DNA from: Candidatus Oleimmundimicrobium sp.
Lineage (GTDB): Bacteria; Actinomycetota; Aquicultoria; UBA3085; Oleimmundimicrobiaceae
Length of the DNA: 35,113 nt
Assembly: GCF_030651595.1 (NCBI RefSeq)
Contig: NZ_JAUSCH010000134.1
Coordinates: forward strand, 1-35,113
Reading direction: 5' to 3'
The notes under the pieces are model-generated. The model ran no database searches. It saw only the letters and a program-made list of their open reading frames with translations, and was not told the DNA's origin. This document shows positions 32,356 through 35,113 of the stretch, in pieces. The translations under genes were made by a program, and so were the position numbers. Position 1 is the first letter of the stretch, and each line of letters starts with the position of its first letter.

Positions 32356-32361
32356 TTCTTT

Positions 32362-32629
32362 GACCGTGCTAAGTGGGGAGTTAGCGGTGCCTTGTACCCG
32401 CAATCCGCTATAGCGGGACTGAATTCCCTCCGGAGGCATTGGCTATAAGAATGAAATTTTGATAAGTGACGTTGAAGGTTGGGTCCTGTGCGACGGTAGC
32501 TTGTGAACCCCGTCAGGTCCGGAAGGAAGCAGCGGTAAGCAAGAACTACCGGGTGCCGCAGGTTCACCTAACTGGAGTTAACTGTCGAGATTTCACTTGT
32601 AGCTTAATGTCGAAGGCGGGTGCACGGTC
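32362..32629 (+). ncRNA. ffs: Signal recognition particle RNA, long (Alu-containing) type
   Basis: About 268 nt. The ends close as GACCGTGC (32362-32369) with GCACGGTC (32622-32629). The 5' part has the Alu-domain words AGCGGTGCC and CCCGCAATCCGCTATAGCGG known from Bacillus scRNA. The apical S domain with GTCAGGTCCGGAAGGAAGCA (from about 32512) binds Ffh, and GTGCCGCAGG closes the hairpin at about 32563. Long SRP RNA is common in Firmicutes and Thermotogae, while many Actinomycetota have only the 4.5S type. Confidence 0.93.
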
Positions 32630-32633
32630 ATCT

Positions 32634-32668
32634 AGCTCTCAGCTACCAGCCTCCAGCTGCCAGCGTGA
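32634..32668. repeat. 7-nt-period degenerate tract after the SRP RNA
   Basis: Five heptads in exact phase: AGCTCTC, AGCTACC, AGCCTCC, AGCTGCC, AGCGTGA. It begins 4 nt after the RNA 3' end. Confidence 0.65.
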
Positions 32669-32803
32669 ATTAAAAACTAAGAAATAAAAAATAAAAGCGA
32701 CATAGAAAAATTAAAAAATAAAAAGCTTTTAAACATTCTTAATTTTCGTGCTTACTGTGTCTACCTACTGGCAAGCAGGTCATTTTTCATTCTTCATTTC
32801 AAC

Positions 32804-32831
32804 TTTACCCTTACCCCTGTACCCATTATCC
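32804..32831. repeat. 7-nt-period degenerate tract
   Basis: TTTACCC, TTACCCC, TGTACCC, ATTATCC in phase. Read on the other strand it gives GGGTnnn units like those at 26178-26219. The rest of 32669-32882 holds no gene. Confidence 0.6.
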
Positions 32832-32882
32832 TTGTTTTACTATAAGCAATTTTTTTATCATGCCACCACGTTCTCGTTTCTC

Positions 32883-32911
32883 TTGACAGTACTTCTTTAA
32901 AGAAATATACT
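32883..32911 (+). promoter_or_regulatory. Promoter and probable MarR operator of the efflux operon
   Basis: TTGACA (32883-32888), a spacer of exactly 17 nt, and TATACT (32906-32911). Inside the spacer is a perfect 12-bp palindrome TTCTTTAAAGAA (32893-32904) with matching TA/TA two bases further out. A dimer bound there would block RNA polymerase, so autorepression by the marR product is likely (inference). Confidence 0.75.
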
Positions 32912-32952
32912 TTGGAATATAAAATATTTGCAATTCAAATAAATGAGGGAAA

Positions 32953-33417
32953 ATGGATAGAAAAAGAGCTGAAATTTATGCGAAAAAACTGGATACTTTT
33001 TTAACGAATATTTTTCACGGTTTCAGGGGAAAGGAAAAAATCTTGGCCACTGAGGCGGGATTAACCATGCCTCAGTTTTTTGTCATGATGATAGTTGATG
33101 CAAAGGGTAGCCGTAAGATGAGCGAGCTTGCGGAGCTGCTCTCTTTAAACTTCGGAACGGCAACGGGCATAGTCGACCGACTCGTTCGCGACGGCTATCT
33201 TAAACGCCAGCGGGATGAAAAAGACAGAAGAGTTGTCCGCGTTTATCTAACTGATAAAGGGAAGAGTGTCATTGTAAAGGTGCAGGAGAAACGGCGAGAA
33301 AGACTTGTGTCTTTGCTTGAAAAAATTAATGAGGAAGATTTTGAGGATTTATTTGCAATTTTTCAAAGAATATTACCTGCCATCATGGCTGGTTTAAGAG
33401 ATCACAGGGAGGATTAA
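32953..33417 (+). CDS. MarR-family transcriptional regulator
   Basis: A 154-aa winged helix-turn-helix regulator. The DNA-binding part (about 35-100) shows MPQFFVMMIVDAKGSRKMSE, then LAELLSLNFGTATGIVDRLV, and the wing YLKRQRDEKDRRVVRVYLTD near 81-100; flanking helices form the dimer. GAGGG stands before ATG 32953. It is the first gene of an operon with an efflux adaptor (1-nt gap) and an ABC ATPase, the usual layout for a drug- or stress-responsive repressor. The ligand is unknown. Confidence 0.93.
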   Translation: MDRKRAEIYAKKLDTFLTNIFHGFRGKEKILATEAGLTMPQFFVMMIVDAKGSRKMSELAELLSLNFGTATGIVDRLVRDGYLKRQRDEKDRRVVRVYLTDKGKSVIVKVQEKRRERLVSLLEKINEEDFEDLFAIFQRILPAIMAGLRDHRED

Positions 33418-33418
33418 G

Positions 33419-34480
33419 ATGAAGAAAAAGACTTGGGTGATTATTTCCGTTTTGATTGCTTTAATTTTAATTGCATTGGCCGGATTTTTCTTCTTTAGAA
33501 ATGGGGCGGCTGAAGTAAAGACGGCAAAAGCAACGAAAAGCACCATCTCCATTGTTGTTTCCGCATCGGGAGAGCTTGAAGCGAGAAATCAAGAAGAAGT
33601 GACGGCGGATGTAAGCGGCATAATTAAGGCACTTCCCCTTAAGGACGGTTCCAAAGTATAGAAGGATGATGTGATTCTCGAGTTGGATGAGGAGCAATTA
33701 AGCTTTGCGGAGAAGCAAGCTTATGCCGCCTACCTTTCTGCCGAAGCAAATTTGGAAAAACTGGATTCGATTCCACAAACCTCTGACGAGGAGTTAGATG
33801 CGGCCAAAGCTCAGGTTGAGCAAGCTGAGATGGCTTACGAGATTGCCAAAAAGAACCTTGCGAATGTGAAAATAATGGCTCCAATCGATGGAATTCTTAT
33901 CTATTCGACATCGACTTCGGGAATGGTGGGCCAAGGTGGGGGGTTTACCATCGGAAGCGCTGTTCAACAAGGACAAGTTCTTTTTACCATAGCGGATTTG
34001 AGCAAGATGAATTTTGTTGCAAATGTGGATGAAACCGATGTCGGAAGGATAAAAGTAGGGCAAGAGGCCGAGGTTGTAATTGACGCATATCCAAGTAAGC
34101 TCATCAAAGGAAAAGTTGTAAAGATTGGTTCCGTATCTTCGGTTACGACAACAGGGGCTACAGTTTTTCCCATTGAAATCGAGCTTGAGCAGTCATCTCT
34201 TGATTTAAAAATCGGTATGAACGGCAGCGCCGATGTCACAGAGACCACAAAGAACAATGTTGTCACGGTGCCGATAGAGGCGGTCTTGGAAAAGGAAGAT
34301 AAAGACGTTGTTTTTATCTTAAAGGATAACATCGTCGAGGAGCGGGAAGTCGAAGTCGGTCTTTCCGATGAAACGCGTGTTGAGATAAAAAGAGGTGCAA
34401 GAATCGGTGACCAGGTTATCATCTCGGAAATCGCTAAATTAAAAGACGGCGATAAGGTAAAGATGGGTGGAGATGAATAA
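33419..34480 (+). pseudogene. RND/MacB-type efflux adaptor (HlyD family) interrupted by an in-frame TAG
   Basis: The frame from ATG 33419 (GGGAGG upstream) encodes a membrane helix (about 5-26), then SGELEARNQEEVTADVSGII and LKDGSKV, where TAG at 33659-33661 stops it after 80 residues. The same frame goes on at once with KDDVILELDEEQ and runs to 34480: a short coiled-coil hairpin (about 95-140), the barrel/lipoyl return IMAPIDGILI near 151, and a membrane-proximal domain to GDKVKMGGDE. The expected family wording is GSKV-(K/E/Q)-KDDVILELD, so one codon was probably changed by a point mutation or a sequencing error. Without the stop the protein would be 353 aa, a normal adaptor. TAG is the normal stop of pheA and serS here, so genome-wide recoding is unlikely. 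Confidence 0.85.
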
Positions 34481-34517
34481 GCGCGGACTATTTGCAAGAT
34501 TTCGAAGGTAAAGGCAG

Positions 34518-35113
34518 TTGATTAATCTTATGTTGATAAAGACGAAGGATTTAAAGAAAATCTATAAGATAGAAGACATTGAGGTTCCCGCGCTTAGGGG
34601 TGTTTCATTTTCCATAAAAGCGGGCGAATCTGTATCCATAATGGGTCCGTCGGGCTCTGGAAAGTCCACACTCATGCATTTAATCGGCTGCCTCGATAAG
34701 CCAACCTCCGGGAATGTTAAAATTGAAGGTCAGGATACGATTAATTTAAACGAAAACGAGCTCGCCGTGCTTAGAAACAAGAAGATTGGCTTCGTGTTTC
34801 AGTCTTTCAATTTGCTTCCCAGGGCAACGGCGATAGCAAATGTTGAGCTTCCCATGGTTTATTCCGGTATCGGCTTAAAGGAGAGAACAAAGAAGGCCAA
34901 AGAAGTGTTGGAGGCGGTTGGGCTCGGTGACCGGCTTTACCATAGACCAACGCAGCTTTCTGGCGGGCAACAACAAAGGGTTGCAATTGCTCGCGCGTTG
35001 GTAAATGATCCCTCAATCATTTTAGCTGATGAGCCCACAGGAAATCTCGATTCAAAAGCCGGAGCTGAGGTAATGGCGATTTTGCAAAAATTACATGATG
35101 AAGGAAGAACGGT
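34518..35113 (+). CDS. ABC transporter ATPase, MacB/LolD type (cut by window end)
   Basis: At least 198 residues of an ABC ATPase that powers efflux or lipoprotein-type export with the adaptor upstream. Walker [10 protein letters not shown], the Q-loop [10 protein letters not shown], the signature [15 protein letters not shown], Walker [14 protein letters not shown], all typical of the MacB family. The stretch ends at the window edge shortly before the H-loop. The start is TTG 34518 (AAAGG just before) or ATG 34530. A MacB-type permease is expected next, beyond the window. Confidence 0.93.
   Translation, partial: MINLMLIKTKDLKKIYKIEDIEVPALRGVSFSIKAGESVSIMGPSGSGKSTLMHLIGCLDKPTSGNVKIEGQDTINLNENELAVLRNKKIGFVFQSFNLLPRATAIANVELPMVYSGIGLKERTKKAKEVLEAVGLGDRLYHRPTQLSGGQQQRVAIARALVNDPSIILADEPTGNLDSKAGAEVMAILQKLHDEGRT

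Noticed and set aside
32224-32567. Short open frames on both strands before and within the SRP RNA
   Set aside because: They lie over the repeat and a structured RNA with clear family signatures.
33671-34480. A separate gene starting at GTG 33671
   Set aside because: There is no ribosome site, and the frame is the direct continuation of the adaptor after the TAG.

Overview
The window looks like a piece of a low-GC, early-branching member of the Actinomycetota. The strongest reason is the minus-strand block 15663-7230. It has the order kinase, fhaA, fhaB, PP2C phosphatase, rodA/ftsW, pbpA, PASTA kinase (pknB), which is the actinobacterial cell-wall growth and signalling cluster. Other traits are a long SRP RNA with an Alu domain, a lar nickel-pincer cofactor operon and heme O synthase. 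The lineage is inferred; no 16S rRNA is present.

Layout. 1-7047 is a visibly AT-richer defence island. It holds a four-gene restriction-modification locus (two DNA methyltransferases around two candidate nuclease genes), an Abi_C-type protein, a PIN-domain protein with internal repeats, and an integron attC-like palindrome. It ends at the 3' half of a tRNA-Ala, which probably marks an integration site. 7230-15663 is the cell-wall/phosphorylation operon. tRNA-Leu(CAG) and a membrane-anchored protein of unknown role follow. The lar operon (larE-larB-DUF5677-larC, minus strand) occupies 16957-20580. Divergent from it run DUF4446, pheA and serS, then a Pif1-WYL helicase and, on the minus strand, ctaB.

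26.1-32.7 kb is rich in RNA genes. It carries tRNA-Ser(TGA), Ser(GCT), Arg(ACG), Ser(CGA) and Ser(GGA), tadA (whose substrate is tRNA-Arg ACG), a polytopic membrane protein, a membrane-anchored glycoside hydrolase-like protein and the SRP RNA. The main discovery candidate is here. A small repeated element occurs in two full copies and one gene-less copy, plus one solitary right end. Each full or gene-less copy lies between a stray tRNA-Ser 5' fragment and a complete tRNA-Ser. The full copies encode almost identical four-helix-bundle (S23/IVP-like) proteins, flanked by imperfect inverted repeats and a conserved hairpin. In addition, at least nine intergenic tracts show a degenerate 7-nt period, several of them flush against RNA genes.

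The right end (32883-35113) is a MarR-controlled efflux operon: marR, an RND/MacB-type adaptor broken by an in-frame TAG, and an ABC ATPase cut by the window edge. A palindrome sits between the -35 and -10 of its promoter and is a probable MarR operator.
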